A stretch of 64,000 nt of DNA from SG8-41 sp963699525. Lineage in GTDB: Bacteria > Pseudomonadota > Gammaproteobacteria > Burkholderiales > SG8-41. Both the position numbers and the translations under genes were made by a program. The stretch's first letter is position 1. Every line of letters starts with the position of its first letter. This document shows, piece after piece, positions 1 through 9,164 of the stretch. The notes beneath the pieces were generated by a model. The model searched no databases and had not been told where the DNA came from. It worked only from the letters and a program-made list of their open reading frames with translations. The DNA lies in the NCBI GenBank assembly GCA_963699525.1, contig CAVOUI010000013.1, positions 227,346-291,345 of the forward strand, given 5' to 3'.

Positions 1-761
1 ACCGGCGGCGCAACGAGGAGCTGAAGGGCGATGGCGCCGTCAGCATAGCCGACACCGAGCACACGGAAAGCGAGGCGGTCAGGGCCCAAGCGGCGGCCGT
101 GGCGGAGGCGAGGAAGCTCGAGCTCGCCCGCAACCGGTTGAAGTACACGGTGCTGCGCGCATCGCGCAGCGGTGTCGTCACGGCCGTGCGATCCGAGGTG
201 GGCCAGGTCGTCGCCGAGGGGCAGCCGGTCGTCTCGATCTCGGATCAGGGCGAGCCCGAGATCGTGGTCGACGTGCCGGAGAATCACTTCGCCTCGTTCA
301 CGAAGGCGCGCTACAAGGCAGTGCTGGCGAGCGCGCCCAGCGAGAGCTTCGACGTCGTCCTGCGCGAGCTCTCGCAGCAGGCTGCGCCGCAAACCCGGAC
401 GTACCGCGCTCGATTGAAGCCCGTGACCCCAAGGCCGCTGCCGCTCGGCGCCACGGCCACGCTGATCGCGGAGCTAACCGCCGCGGAAACTTCGGTGGCC
501 GTGATCCCGGCAAGCGCGATCACCCAATCGGGCGGGCAGCCGGCGCTGTGGGTCGTTCGCCGCGCGGGCGCCGAGCCGGTGGGAACCGTCGAGTTGATCA
601 GCGTCGTGGTGCACGGGTATCGCAACGACGAGGTGCTCGTTTCCGGGCCGCCGGCCGGTGCGCTTGTCGTCACCGCCGGTGTGCAGAAGATGGCGCCCGG
701 ATTGAAGGTCGCGCTGCCCGATTCACGGCGCAGCGAAACAACCAAGCAAGTCGTCCGATGA
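1..761 (+). CDS. RND efflux periplasmic adaptor (MFP), 3' part
   Basis: This is the C-terminal part of a membrane-fusion adaptor. The frame is open from base 3, so the true start lies before the window. The visible part begins in the alpha-hairpin (a heptad-like AEARKLELARNRL stretch), then passes into the lipoyl half-motif (LRASRSGVVTAV, GQVVAEGQPVVSISD), the beta-barrel and a membrane-proximal domain. Adaptors of this class bridge an inner-membrane RND pump to an outer-membrane channel. The stop overlaps the start of the RND pump gene (ATGA), so the two are probably translationally coupled. The substrate cannot be read from the sequence. Confidence 0.9.
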   Translation, partial: RRRNEELKGDGAVSIADTEHTESEAVRAQAAAVAEARKLELARNRLKYTVLRASRSGVVTAVRSEVGQVVAEGQPVVSISDQGEPEIVVDVPENHFASFTKARYKAVLASAPSESFDVVLRELSQQAAPQTRTYRARLKPVTPRPLPLGATATLIAELTAAETSVAVIPASAITQSGGQPALWVVRRAGAEPVGTVELISVVVHGYRNDEVLVSGPPAGALVVTAGVQKMAPGLKVALPDSRRSETTKQVVR

Positions 762-3700
762 AGTCGTTCAACCTCACCGAATGGGCGCTGGGCCACCGCG
801 CCGTCGTGCTGTTCCTGATCCTCGTGATCGCCGTCGGCGGCGTGCTGGGCTTCACGAAGCTCGGCCAGCTCGAAGATCCAAACTTCTCGGTGCCGTCGAT
901 GACGGCGATCGTCATCTGGCCCGGCGCCTCGGCGCAGCAGATCCAGGACGAAGTGCTCAACCGCATGGAGAAGAAGTTCGAGCAGCTCGACCACTTCGAG
1001 AAGGTCAAGACCTATGCGCGGCAGGGCTATGGCGGCATGACGATCACGGTGGTCGGCGGCACCTCCAAGGCGGACCAGCTCGAAGCGTGGTACCAGGCGC
1101 GCAAGAAGTTCAACGACATCAAGCTCGAGCTTCCCGCGGACGTCGTCGGCCCGATCTTCAACGACGAATACGGGGACGTGACCGGGCTGCTCTATGCCGT
1201 GAAGGGCGACGGCATCAGCCACGCCGAGCTTTCCGACGTGGCCGAAGACATCAAGCGTCGCCTGCTCAAAGTGCCGATGGTCAAGAAGGTCGACATCATC
1301 GGCAAGCAGGCCAAGAAGGTCTACGTCGAGTTCTCGCACCAGAGACTGGCCGCGCTCGGCATCACGCCGCTGGCAATTGCTGAAAGCCTGCGCAACCAGA
1401 ACGAAGTTCTCCCCGCCGGCTCGATCGACACGCGGGGCGACCGGGTGCTGGTGCGCGTGAGCGGCCAGTTCGCCAGCGAGGAGGACATTCGCAACGTGCC
1501 GGTCGCGGCCGGTGGCCGGACTGATCAAGCTCGGCGACTTCACGACGGTCACGCGCGGATACGAAGATCCGCCGAAGTACACGGTGCGCCACAACGGGCA
1601 GCAGGTGCTGATGCTCGGCATCACGATGACCAACGACGGAAACATCGTCGAGCTCGGACGCGCGATCGAGAGCGCGGTCGCCAAGTTGCAGGCGGAATTG
1701 CCCTACGGCGTCGAGCTCGAGCGCGTGGCCGATCAACCGACAGTCGTCAGCGAATCCGTCTGGGAATTCGAGCGCTCGCTGCTGGAAGCGCTCGCCATCG
1801 TGCTTGCTGTCTGCCTGCTCAGCCTCGGCTGGCGCACGGGGATCGTGGTCGGGCTTTCGGTGCCGATCGTGCTCGGCGTCGTCGCCCTGGTGATGCTCAT
1901 GGCAGGCTGGAACCTCGAGCGCGTCTCGCTCGGGTCGCTGATCATCGCGCTCGGCCTGCTGGTGGACGACGGAATCATCGCGGTCGAGATGATGATCGTG
2001 AAGATGGAGACGGGCTGGGACCGGCTGAAGGCGGCCGCCTTCTCCTACGAGGCGACCGCGATGCCGCGGCTCACCGGCGCGCTCATCACGGTCGCCGCGT
2101 TCATGCCGATCGGGTTCGCGCAAGTCGACCACCGGCGAGTACGCCGGCGGCATTTTCTGGATCGTCGGCACGGCGGTGGTCTTTTCGTGGGTGGTCTCGG
2201 GGATCATCACGCCGTACCTCGCCGTCAACATGCTGCCGAAGGATTTCGGCAAAGGTCAGCACCACGGCGATCCCTACGACACGCCGTTCTACCGCAAGCT
2301 CCGCCGGCTGATCGATCTCGCCATCGAGCGGCGCTGGTGGGTCATCGGCGCGACCGTCGCCGCCTTCGCCGCCTCGGTGTACGGCGCACGCTTGGTGCCG
2401 CAGCAATTCTTCCCCTCGAGCTCGCGGCCCGAGCTGATCGTCGAGCTGCGGTTGAAGGAAGGCGCTTCGTTCGCCGCGACGACCGAGCAGGTCAAGAAGA
2501 TGGAATCGGTCCTCAAGAAGGACGAAGACGTCCGCTTCTTCACCGCGTACACGGGCGCCGGCTACCCGCGCTTCTATCTCTCGCTCGATCCGGAGCTGCC
2601 GAACCCGGGCTACGCCGTCTTCATCGTCATGACACGCGACACGGAGGCGCGCGAACGGGTGCGCTCGCGACTGATGGCGAGCGTCAACGAGCAATTCCCC
2701 GAGGTGTGGGTCCGCGTCACGCGCCTGGAGCTCGGTCCGCCGGTCGGCTTCCCGGTCCAGTTCCGTGTCGTCGGTCCGGACACCCAGGTCGTTCGCACGA
2801 TCGCGCGTGAGGTGGAAGCGGTGGTGGCGTCGAGCCCGAAGGTGCGCGACGTCCAGCTCGACTGGAACGACCCGGTGCGCACCCTGAAAGTCGACCTCGA
2901 CCAGGACAAGGCGCGTGTGCTCGGCCTGGCGCCGGCCGACGTGGCTCTCGTGACCCAGACCGTGATGAACGGCGCGACGCTGTCCCATCTGCGCGAGCGC
3001 GAAGACCTGATCGACATCGTCGCCCGTGCGGTGCCGTCCGAGCGTCTCGATCTCGACACGCTGAAGGACGTCAATATCTTCACGCGCCAGGGCACGGTGG
3101 TGGCCCTATCGCAGGTCGCGCGCGTCCGCTACGAGCTCGAAGAGCCGGTGCTGTGGCGCCGCAACCGCGACATGGCGATCACGGTGCGCGCCGACGTCAA
3201 GGACGGCGAGCAGGGCGTGTCGGTGACCCAGTCGATTCGCCCGCTGCTGAAGGACATCGAAGCGAAACTGCCGTTCGGCTATCGCGTCGACGTCGGCGGT
3301 GCCGTCGAGGAAAGCGACAAGGCCAACCGTGCGCTCGCGGCCGTGGCCCCGGTGATGCTGGTCACGATCCTGACGATCCTGATGCTGCAGCTCCAGAGCT
3401 TCTCCCGATGTTCATGGTGTTCCTGACCGCGCCGCTCGGACTCATCGGCGTCGTCGCCGCGCTGCTCATGTTCAACGCGCCGCTCGGCTTCGTCGCGATC
3501 CTCGGCATCACCGCCTTGAGCGGGATGATCATGCGCAACTCGGTGATTCTGGTCGACCAGGTTCAATCGGAGATGGCCGAGGGCCGCGACCCATGGAACG
3601 CCGTGCTGGAAGCGGCCGTCCATCGGACCCGCCCGGTCGCGCTCACGGCGGCGGCCACCGTGCTCGCCATGATTCCGCTCACGCGCAGCATCTTCTGGGG

Positions 3701-3845
3701 CCCGATGGCGATCGCCATCATGGGCGGCCTCACCGTCGCCACGATCCTGACGATCTTCTTTGTTCCGGCGCTGTACGCCGCGTGGTTCAGGGTCGAGCGG
3801 GCAGGGGCCGTTCCTGCCGGCGCGCCGGCGCTGGCCCATGCATGA
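758..3845 (+). CDS. RND family efflux pump, inner-membrane subunit, three frameshifts
   Basis: A proton-driven AcrB-type transporter of about 1,029 residues. It starts at MKSFNLTEWAL, with the first transmembrane helix at once after it, then the porter domain (IVIWPGASAQQIQDEV). TM4 keeps the paired aspartates of the proton relay (GLLVDDGIIAVEM), and the C-terminal helices end at 3845. The protein is continuous only across three frame changes: an extra base near 1519 (between GGR and LIKLGDF), an extra base near 2123 (GFA/KSTTGEYAGG), and a missing base near 3412 (LQSFSR/MFMVFLTAPLG). Homology on both sides is undamaged, so I read these as sequencing errors. No outer-membrane factor gene follows, and a GNAT gene overlaps the stop. 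Confidence 0.85.
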
Positions 3846-4333
3846 GACCCTACGAGCCAGTCGAGCAAGTGTCGATTCGCGCCGTACGGCCCGACGACCG
3901 GGAACGCATCGTCAAAGCGTTTCGAGGGCTGGATCGAGGCTCCGTCTACCGGCGCTTTTTCTTCCACAAGAAGGAGCTGAAAGAGGAGGAACTGCGGCGG
4001 GTCACCGAATGCGACGGTGTAAGCGCAGCCGTGCTGGTGGCCACGGTCGGAAGCGGCGACCGGGAGATCATCGTGGGGTTGGGTGAATACGTGCGCAGCG
4101 GCGCGGCCGCGGACATCGCGTTCGCGGTGGAAGAGGATTTCCAGGGCCGCGGGATCGCAAGCCGGCTCCTCCAGCAACTGGCCGACATCGCCCGCGCCAA
4201 CGGGATCTTGCAGTTCGAGGCCGACGTGCTCGCCGAAAACGCGCCGATGCTCGCGGTATTGCGCAACAGCGGACTGCGCATGCGGACAAGCCACGAACAA
4301 GGCGTCGTCCACGCGACGCTCTTTCTCACTTAG
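3842..4333 (+). CDS. GNAT-family N-acetyltransferase
   Basis: A 163-residue single-domain acetyltransferase. The acetyl-CoA pyrophosphate-binding motif appears as EEDFQGRGIASRLLQQL around residues 96-112, followed by the usual C-terminal strand-helix (ENAPMLAVLRNSGLRM). The N-terminus (VSIRAVRPDDRERIVKAF, RRFFFHKKEL) resembles the GNAT modules found in, or beside, protein lysine acetyltransferases of the Pat type, but there is no acyl-CoA synthetase-like domain here. The ATG overlaps the stop of the RND pump gene, so it is probably the last gene of that operon. The acceptor substrate is unknown. Confidence 0.85.
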   Translation: MRPYEPVEQVSIRAVRPDDRERIVKAFRGLDRGSVYRRFFFHKKELKEEELRRVTECDGVSAAVLVATVGSGDREIIVGLGEYVRSGAAADIAFAVEEDFQGRGIASRLLQQLADIARANGILQFEADVLAENAPMLAVLRNSGLRMRTSHEQGVVHATLFLT

Positions 4334-4344
4334 CGATGCTACTG

Positions 4345-4431
4345 ATGAATGAGATTCAGAAACGAAGCATGGTCATCCACTTCAACGATGGCTCGAAGAA
4401 GGTGCTCGTGCTCTACAGGAAAATGCCATGA
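4345..4431 (+). CDS. Small ORF of 28 codons, translationally coupled to the next gene
   Basis: The frame reads MNEIQKRSMVIHFNDGSKK, continues for nine codons to Met-Pro, then a stop. Its TGA overlaps the ATG of the downstream lipoprotein gene (ATGA). The stretch MVIHFNDGSKKV resembles the start of short betaproteobacterial proteins with an 'HF-DG-K' beginning (recollection, not a search). It could be a leader peptide or the remnant of such a gene. No Shine-Dalgarno sequence stands out, so translation is uncertain. Confidence 0.35.
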   Translation: MNEIQKRSMVIHFNDGSKKVLVLYRKMP

Positions 4432-5003
4432 CATCGAACCTGCTCGCCCTGGCCGCAAGCCTGGCCATGCTCGCCGGCTGCGCGAGCGGCAGGATGCCGA
4501 CCGACGACAAGCCGAGCGGCCGGGAGCAAAGCCTGATCGAGCTGCGTGCGGTGGTGACCGGCGTGAACCAGCAGCTCCGCGTCGTCGCGCTGGAAGCCGA
4601 TGACGGCCGAGTTGCGGTGCTTCCCGTTGCGGAGGAATTCCGCGACTTCGACAAGCTGCGCGTCGGCGACGCGGTCGTCGTCTCCTACACGGAGGCCATC
4701 GCGTGGCAGGTGAAGCCCTCGAACGAGGGCGCACCCGGCATCAGCGCACGCGAAACCCTGAGCAACCCGAAGCCGGGCGAAGCGCCGGGCGGAGCGATCG
4801 AGCGTGCGATCACGATCACCGCCACGATCACCGCATTCGATGTTGCGCGCGGCACGGTCACGCTGACCGGCCCGCAGGGACGATCCCAGACGTTGAAGGT
4901 ACACAACCCCGCCGATCTCGAGCACATCCAGGTGGGCGATCTTGTGGACATTACGTATAGCGAGGTGCGCGCGCTCTCCCTACGACCGGTCGTCAAGCCG
5001 TAA
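4428..5003 (+). CDS. Putative lipoprotein with two OB-like repeats
   Basis: A 191-residue protein with a lipoprotein signal peptide (ASLAMLAGC lipobox, Cys at about residue 18). After the signal there are two similar halves. Each ends in the pattern 'hxVGDxVxVxYTE' or 'IQVGDLVDITYSE' (near residues 78-90 and 166-178) and is preceded by a short strand run (VVALEADDGRVAVLPV and VTLTGPQGRSQTLKV). This suggests a duplicated small beta domain in the periplasm. I do not recognise a named function. The ORF before it overlaps by ATGA. Confidence 0.7.
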   Translation: MTSNLLALAASLAMLAGCASGRMPTDDKPSGREQSLIELRAVVTGVNQQLRVVALEADDGRVAVLPVAEEFRDFDKLRVGDAVVVSYTEAIAWQVKPSNEGAPGISARETLSNPKPGEAPGGAIERAITITATITAFDVARGTVTLTGPQGRSQTLKVHNPADLEHIQVGDLVDITYSEVRALSLRPVVKP

Positions 5004-5208
5004 GGAGGCGTGCGGCCAACCGCGGCGGCCGCCGCCGAAGGGCACCTCACTGCCGAAATCGCAACCGAATTCCGACGCTTTCGGATCAAGATCCTCGTGC
5101 CCCTGCCGCCGGCGCACGATGCGTTTCATGGGCGTATGCTCCCGCAAGCCCAGCGTATCATTGGTTTGCTCGTTGCGGCATGAGCACACTGGGCAGGAGG
5201 AGCCGGTC

Positions 5209-6457
5209 ATGAAGCGGTCCAGACGCGATCTGCTGAAGCGTGTTGCCGCACTGATGCTTGCATCGGGCATTCCGGGGCGCGCCGCCCGCGCCCAGCAGGC
5301 AATCCGCGTCGGATTCAGCATCGCCCAGACCGGTCCGATCTCCGGCGGTGGCCAGGCGGCGCTCGTAGCGCTGCGCGTGTGGGCTGACGACGTCAATGCG
5401 AGAGGCGGCCTGCTTGGTCGCAAGGTCGAGCTCGTCGTTTACGACGACCAAGGCAGCCCCTCCATGACCCCTGGCATTTATGCAAAGCTGATCGATGTTG
5501 ATAAGGTCGACTTATTGATCGCGCCGTACGGGAGCGTTTCTACCGCACCGATCCTGCCGCTCGCCAAGCAGCGCAAGCTGCTGCTGATGGGCAACTTCTC
5601 GTTCCAGGTGAACGCCCGAATACAGCACGACATGTGGTTCAACAACGCACCTTGGAACGATGCCTCGAGCTGGTCCGAAGGATTCTTCAAGATCGGGCAG
5701 GCGCAGGGGGCGAGAACGATCGCCTTCCTCGCCGCCGACAACGAATTCGCCCAGAATCTCGCCAACGGCGCGCGCGAGCTTGCGAAACAGGCCGGCTTGA
5801 GGACGGTATATGACCAGAACTACCCGCCGAGCACAGTCGATTTCTCGTCCATGGTGCGCGGCATCCGTGCCGCTCGTCCCGAGATGGCATTCGTGGCGTC
5901 GTATCCCGCGGATTCGGCCGTCGATCGTTCGCTCGGTGAGAGAGATCGGCGTCGGCGACACGGTGAAGATCTTCGGCGGCGGCATGGTGGGCCTGCAGTA
6001 CACGGCGATCATGGAGAGTCTCGGCAGCGCGCTCAATGGCATCCTGAACTACAACACTTATGTCCCGGGCGCGAAGTACGAAGGCATCGACGATTTCTTG
6101 CAACGCTACTCCAAGCGCGCGGCCGAGGCCAAGGTGGACCCGCTCGGCTATTACATTACGCCATTCACATACGCCATCGGGCAGCTGCTCGAGCAGGCGG
6201 CCAATGCGACGGGGACCCTGGACCACCCGAGGCTGGCGCAGTACCTCCGCACGAACGAGATGAAGACCATCGTCGGCCCTGTCCGCTATCGCAAGGATGG
6301 CGAGTGGGCGAACCCGCGCATCATCACCACCCAGTTTCAGGGTGTCAGGGACAAGGACATCGAGCAGTTCAAAAAGCCCGGCGTGCAGGTCATTCTTCAC
6401 CCCGACTCGCACAAGAACGGTACTCTCAAGGCGCCTTTCGAAAAGGCTCGCGCATAG
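5209..6457 (+). CDS. Branched-chain-type ABC substrate-binding protein, one frameshift
   Basis: A periplasmic binding protein of the LivK/Peripla_BP_6 family, about 415 residues. It has a Tat-like N-terminus (MKRSRRDLLKRVAALML, signal cleavage after ARA), then IRVGFSIAQTGPISGGGQAAL, typical of the first lobe. The start is the ATG preceded by GGCAGGAGGAG. One extra base near 5928 separates VASYPADSA from IVRSVREIGVGDTVKIFGG; both halves match the family, so the gene is probably intact in the organism. No permease or ATPase genes are adjacent, so it is an orphan binding protein here. The ligand may be an amino acid, aromatic acid or amide, and the sequence does not decide between them. Confidence 0.85.
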
Positions 6458-6628
6458 CTAGGCGTAACCGTGGCTGCGCATTTGCGGGCCACCGAGCAAT
6501 TCTTCGACCACGAGCGAGTCTTCGCTTTCGTCCCATTCCAGCTCGGGCAGCACGCGCTCCCGCCATGCCGCCTCTTGCATCTGCAAGGGTTCGTCCACAT
6601 CGCTGCCGTACACGTCATCGAGCATCAT
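6458..6628 (-). CDS. Small acidic hypothetical protein, 56 aa
   Basis: An acidic frame starting MMLDDVYGSDVDEPLQMQEA and ending in RSHGYA, 56 residues long. A perfect AGGAGG lies six bases before the start. It has no signal peptide or membrane segment, is rich in Glu/Asp, and has two Trp. It is the last of a run of minus-strand genes starting at 7862 and converges directly on the binding-protein gene: the two stop codons are adjacent at 6455-6460. I do not recognise the family. The strong ribosome-binding site and coding composition make it a likely real gene. Confidence 0.65.
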   Translation of the reverse strand: MMLDDVYGSDVDEPLQMQEAAWRERVLPELEWDESEDSLVVEELLGGPQMRSHGYA

Positions 6629-6689
6629 CGTCGCCTCCTGTTTCCGTTACCGGTTGCCGCGCCTCGAACCGGACCGGCAGCAATCGCTT

Positions 6690-6893
6690 TCACACTGCGT
6701 TAATGGTGACGAGTTCCGCCGCGGTTGGCGCCCGATCGAAGAGGCCGGTGGAATACTCGATCGACACGACCACTTCTGCCAGCGCTATACCGTGCGCCCG
6801 CGCGAACGTCGTGCACGCGAGCGTTATGGCGGAGGGATCCCGGGCCCATACAGCTTGAAGGGCCGGTCCGTGTGCCAGGGTAACCAGGGTCAT
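6690..6893 (-). CDS. Small hypothetical protein, 67 aa
   Basis: The frame begins MTLVTLAHGPALQAVWARD and contains two short predicted helices (SAITLACTTFARAHGI, APTAAELVTINA) around a strand-like core. The start is preceded by GGAGGG at a good distance, and only 15 bases separate it from the stop of the frame upstream. It lies inside the five-gene minus-strand run 7862-6458. No family was recognised. The operon position and ribosome-binding site support it as a gene. Confidence 0.55.
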   Translation of the reverse strand: MTLVTLAHGPALQAVWARDPSAITLACTTFARAHGIALAEVVVSIEYSTGLFDRAPTAAELVTINAV

Positions 6894-6908
6894 GATGCCC
6901 TCCGTCGG

Positions 6909-7058
6909 CTAGATGCTGTTCGGGCGCAGCTGCGAGAGGCGCACCAGCTCTTCCCACAGACCCTGGCTCGGCTTCCGCAGCGCGAGGGGCGCTTCGGGCG
7001 GGGGCACGTACCACGCGCCGTGCACGATCTCGGCCCGCAGTTCGCCGCGCCGCCAGCA
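6909..7058 (-). other. In-frame continuation of the upstream ORF beyond a TGA, possible broken C-terminus
   Basis: After the TGA at 7059-7061 the same reading frame stays open for 49 codons, through an amphipathic, coding-like stretch (ELRAEIVHGAWYVPPPEAP, then ALRKPSQGLWEELVRLSQL) to a TAG at 6909-6911. There is no convincing start codon or ribosome-binding site for an independent gene. The simplest reading is that this is the C-terminus of the 7340-7059 protein, separated by one nonsense codon (mutation or base-call error). Confidence 0.5.
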
Positions 7059-7340
7059 TCAGTGGAGCGCGCGGGCGAAAGTGCGCCCGCGCATGAGCTG
7101 CACCGCCTCGGGACGCTCCTCGGCAAGTTCGACGAGCGACAGCATCACTTCCTCGCACAGATCCCGACGATCGGTGTAGTCGCAGGTGGAAAACGTCAAC
7201 TCGGCCACCTCAAGGTCAGGTCGCAGCCAGAAGCCGGCGAGCATCGGCAGGCGCTGGAATAGTTCGTCCACGTGCCGGGCGACGATCGCCTCGGTGTGCT
7301 GGCGACGCGCTTCGCTCAGGCGTTGCTCGGAGGGCTTCAT
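7059..7340 (-). CDS. Hypothetical protein, 93 aa, probably continued past a TGA
   Basis: A mostly helical soluble protein starting MKPSEQRLSEARRQHTEAIV, with a GGGAG ribosome-binding site. It has two Cys in the middle (FSTCDYTDRRDLCEEVM) and ends ...RGRTFARALH at a TGA. The frame continues after this stop (see 6909-7058), so the native protein may be about 142 residues. It starts 15 bases after the regulator gene and is presumably co-transcribed with it. Function is unknown. Confidence 0.6.
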   Translation of the reverse strand: MKPSEQRLSEARRQHTEAIVARHVDELFQRLPMLAGFWLRPDLEVAELTFSTCDYTDRRDLCEEVMLSLVELAEERPEAVQLMRGRTFARALH

Positions 7341-7355
7341 GCGAGGCTCCCTGCG

Positions 7356-7862
7356 CTAGGAATGGAGGACAAGCGGCTCGCGCTCTAGCGTCGCAGCAAC
7401 CATGCGGATGAGGTCCGCGAGCGCGGCATCGCCGCGGCATAGTGCCGTGAGCGCTGCCAGGGCGGGATGGCCGGGGGCACCCGCGCTGCTGCGCTCGACG
7501 GCAGCGGCGCTATGCAAGGGCGCGCCAACCGCAGCGGCGATGAAGCGATAGCCGCGGCGCGATACGGTCTCGATGTAGCGCGGCTGCTTCGGATCGTCGC
7601 CGAGCGCCGCGCGCACTTCGCTGATCGCGGACTTGAGCACCGACTCGCTGACGAATCGATGGCCCCAGACGGCGTCGAGCAAGGCGTTCTTCGTGATGAG
7701 CCTCTGTGGCGTGCGCGCGAGGGCGCATAGCACGGCGTACGGCTTCGGCGCGAGCGCTACGGGCTCGCCGGCGCAAGTGAGCCTTGCATCGGCTTCGTCG
7801 AGCTCGAAACTATCGAAGCGAAGCCGCACGACCTCTGCCTTCAGGGAGAGCTCTGCTGTCAT
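7356..7862 (-). CDS. Winged-helix transcriptional regulator (OmpR/PhoB-type DNA-binding domain only)
   Basis: A 168-residue protein. Residues about 8-105 form a Trans_Reg_C winged helix: LDEADARLTCAGEPVALAP, the recognition part (LITKNALLDAVWGHRFVSES) and the wing (IETVSRRGYRFIA). There is no receiver domain. The C-terminus is short (about 60 residues) and lacks the ATPase/TPR modules or transmembrane segment that usually follow this domain in CadC- or SARP-like regulators. I chose the start at MTAELSLK (GGAG eight bases upstream); an upstream in-frame start is possible. It heads an operon of small unknown genes, which it probably controls. Confidence 0.75.
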   Translation of the reverse strand: MTAELSLKAEVVRLRFDSFELDEADARLTCAGEPVALAPKPYAVLCALARTPQRLITKNALLDAVWGHRFVSESVLKSAISEVRAALGDDPKQPRYIETVSRRGYRFIAAAVGAPLHSAAAVERSSAGAPGHPALAALTALCRGDAALADLIRMVAATLEREPLVLHS

Positions 7863-8056
7863 GGTTGCACTCCGGTTGGGATGGGGAAAAGGCCTCGCCA
7901 CGCCCGGTGCTCTCTTCAGGGAGGAGGGAGGGAGGGGACGAGAGTCCCGGGACTGCAGTTGCGGGGCCGTAAGAGTCATGGTGCAAGCCTAGGGGCACGG
8001 GTGCCGTTTCGCCATTGCGCCGAGGTACAACCGTCCCCGGCAAAGGGTTTCCTTGA

Positions 8057-8440
8057 CTACGACTTTGGTGTAGCGGCCGCAAGCGCCCGGCGCACGCACT
8101 CGAGCAGCTCGTCCGGGGCGAAGGGCTTGGCGAGGCAGCAGACGATTCCGGCTTCGCGCGCGCGCAAGCGCGTTGCGTCCGAAGGGTAGGCCGTGATCAA
8201 TACGGTCGGGATCGGGGCGCCCGAGGCGACCAGGCGCTGGTGAAGCTCCAGGCCGCTCAGGCCGGGCATGCGCATGTCGGCCACCAAGCAGGCGGCGCGG
8301 GGCTCGCCCGCGGACCTGAGGAAGCTTTCGGCGTCGGCGAACGTGGCGGTCGAGAAACCCGCCGCCTGCAGCAGATTGCTGGTCGCATCGCGGATCGACT
8401 GGTCGTCGTCCACGATCGCCACTAGTGAACTCGAGGACAT
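8057..8440 (-). CDS. Single-domain response regulator (receiver only)
   Basis: A 127-residue CheY-like receiver with no output domain. The acidic pocket is VAIVDDDQS near residues 7-15, the phospho-acceptor Asp is in LVADMRMPG, the switch Thr in LITAYP and the conserved Lys in CLAKPF. It starts at MSSSSLVAIV with CTGGAG upstream. It lies 94 bases after the FixJ-type regulator gene on the same strand and probably acts in the same phosphorelay, as a competing or relay receiver for the kinase encoded at 9161-11532. Confidence 0.85.
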   Translation of the reverse strand: MSSSSLVAIVDDDQSIRDATSNLLQAAGFSTATFADAESFLRSAGEPRAACLVADMRMPGLSGLELHQRLVASGAPIPTVLITAYPSDATRLRAREAGIVCCLAKPFAPDELLECVRRALAAATPKS

Positions 8441-8534
8441 TGCGGCTCCAGGTGGTTGAGACCGCAGCGTACGCCGCGCGGGCGCGCGCGGCCATTGCAC
8501 TCTCGCCTGCGCAGCTACGACTTTGGTATAGGTG

Positions 8535-9164
8535 CTAGGATGCCCCGCCGCCGTGCAGGCTCAGCCGGTCGGCCATGCGCACGAGGTCCGCGAGCGACCG
8601 CGCCCGCATCTTGCGCATGACCTGCCCGCGATGCACCTTGACGGTGACCACGCTGATGCCGAGGTCGGCGGCGATCTGCTTGTTGGCGCGCCCGGCGGCG
8701 ACGAGCTTCATGACCTCGCGCTCCCGCTCGGTGAGCGCGGCGTAACGCGTTTTCAGCTCGGCGACGGGCCCGGCCTCCCGGCGCCGCGCGCGGTCGCGCT
8801 CAAGCGCCGCGTGGATCGCATCGAGGATCTCCTGGTCGTGGAAGGGCTTGGTGAGGAACTCGACCGCCCCTGCCTTCATGGCGCGCACGCTCATCGGGAT
8901 GTCGCCGTGGCCAGTGATGAAGATGACCGGAAGGGCGATGCCTGCCTTCACCAGATCCTCCTGGAACGCGAGCCCGCTCTTTCCGGGCAGTCGCACGTCG
9001 AGCACGAGGCAGCCGGGCACGTCGGGGCGCTGCGCCGCCAGGAACTCCTGCGGCGAGGAGAATGCGCGCACCTCGATCCCGACCGAGCCGATGAGGTTTC
9101 CGAGCGCGCCGCGCATCGAGGCGTCGTCGTCGACGATGAAAACGACCGACCGCTCGGCGCTCAT
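8535..9164 (-). CDS. FixJ/NarL-type response regulator
   Basis: A 209-residue two-domain regulator. The receiver (VVFIVDDDASMRGAL, phospho-Asp in LVLDVRLPGKSG, Thr in FITGHGD, Lys in FLTKPFHD) is followed by a LuxR-type helix-turn-helix (LTEREREVMKLVAAGRANKQ, then VTVKVHRGQVMRKM). The start overlaps the stop of the histidine kinase gene by ATGA, so kinase and regulator are coupled and almost certainly cognate. No target operon is evident in the sequence. Confidence 0.92.
   Translation of the reverse strand: MSAERSVVFIVDDDASMRGALGNLIGSVGIEVRAFSSPQEFLAAQRPDVPGCLVLDVRLPGKSGLAFQEDLVKAGIALPVIFITGHGDIPMSVRAMKAGAVEFLTKPFHDQEILDAIHAALERDRARRREAGPVAELKTRYAALTEREREVMKLVAAGRANKQIAADLGISVVTVKVHRGQVMRKMRARSLADLVRMADRLSLHGGGAS

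Noticed and set aside
311..1684. Long antisense open frame opposite the first RND genes
   Set aside because: High-GC codon structure of the true plus-strand genes produces long antisense frames. Its product has no domain, and the plus strand encodes clear RND proteins.
5004..5208. A coding frame joining the lipoprotein gene to the binding-protein gene
   Set aside because: The in-frame extension lacks a ribosome-binding site, and the Tat-like signal begins at 5209 behind GGAGGAG.
7040..7070. Selenocysteine insertion at the TGA
   Set aside because: No bacterial SECIS-like hairpin was seen just downstream, and no selenoprotein family was recognised.
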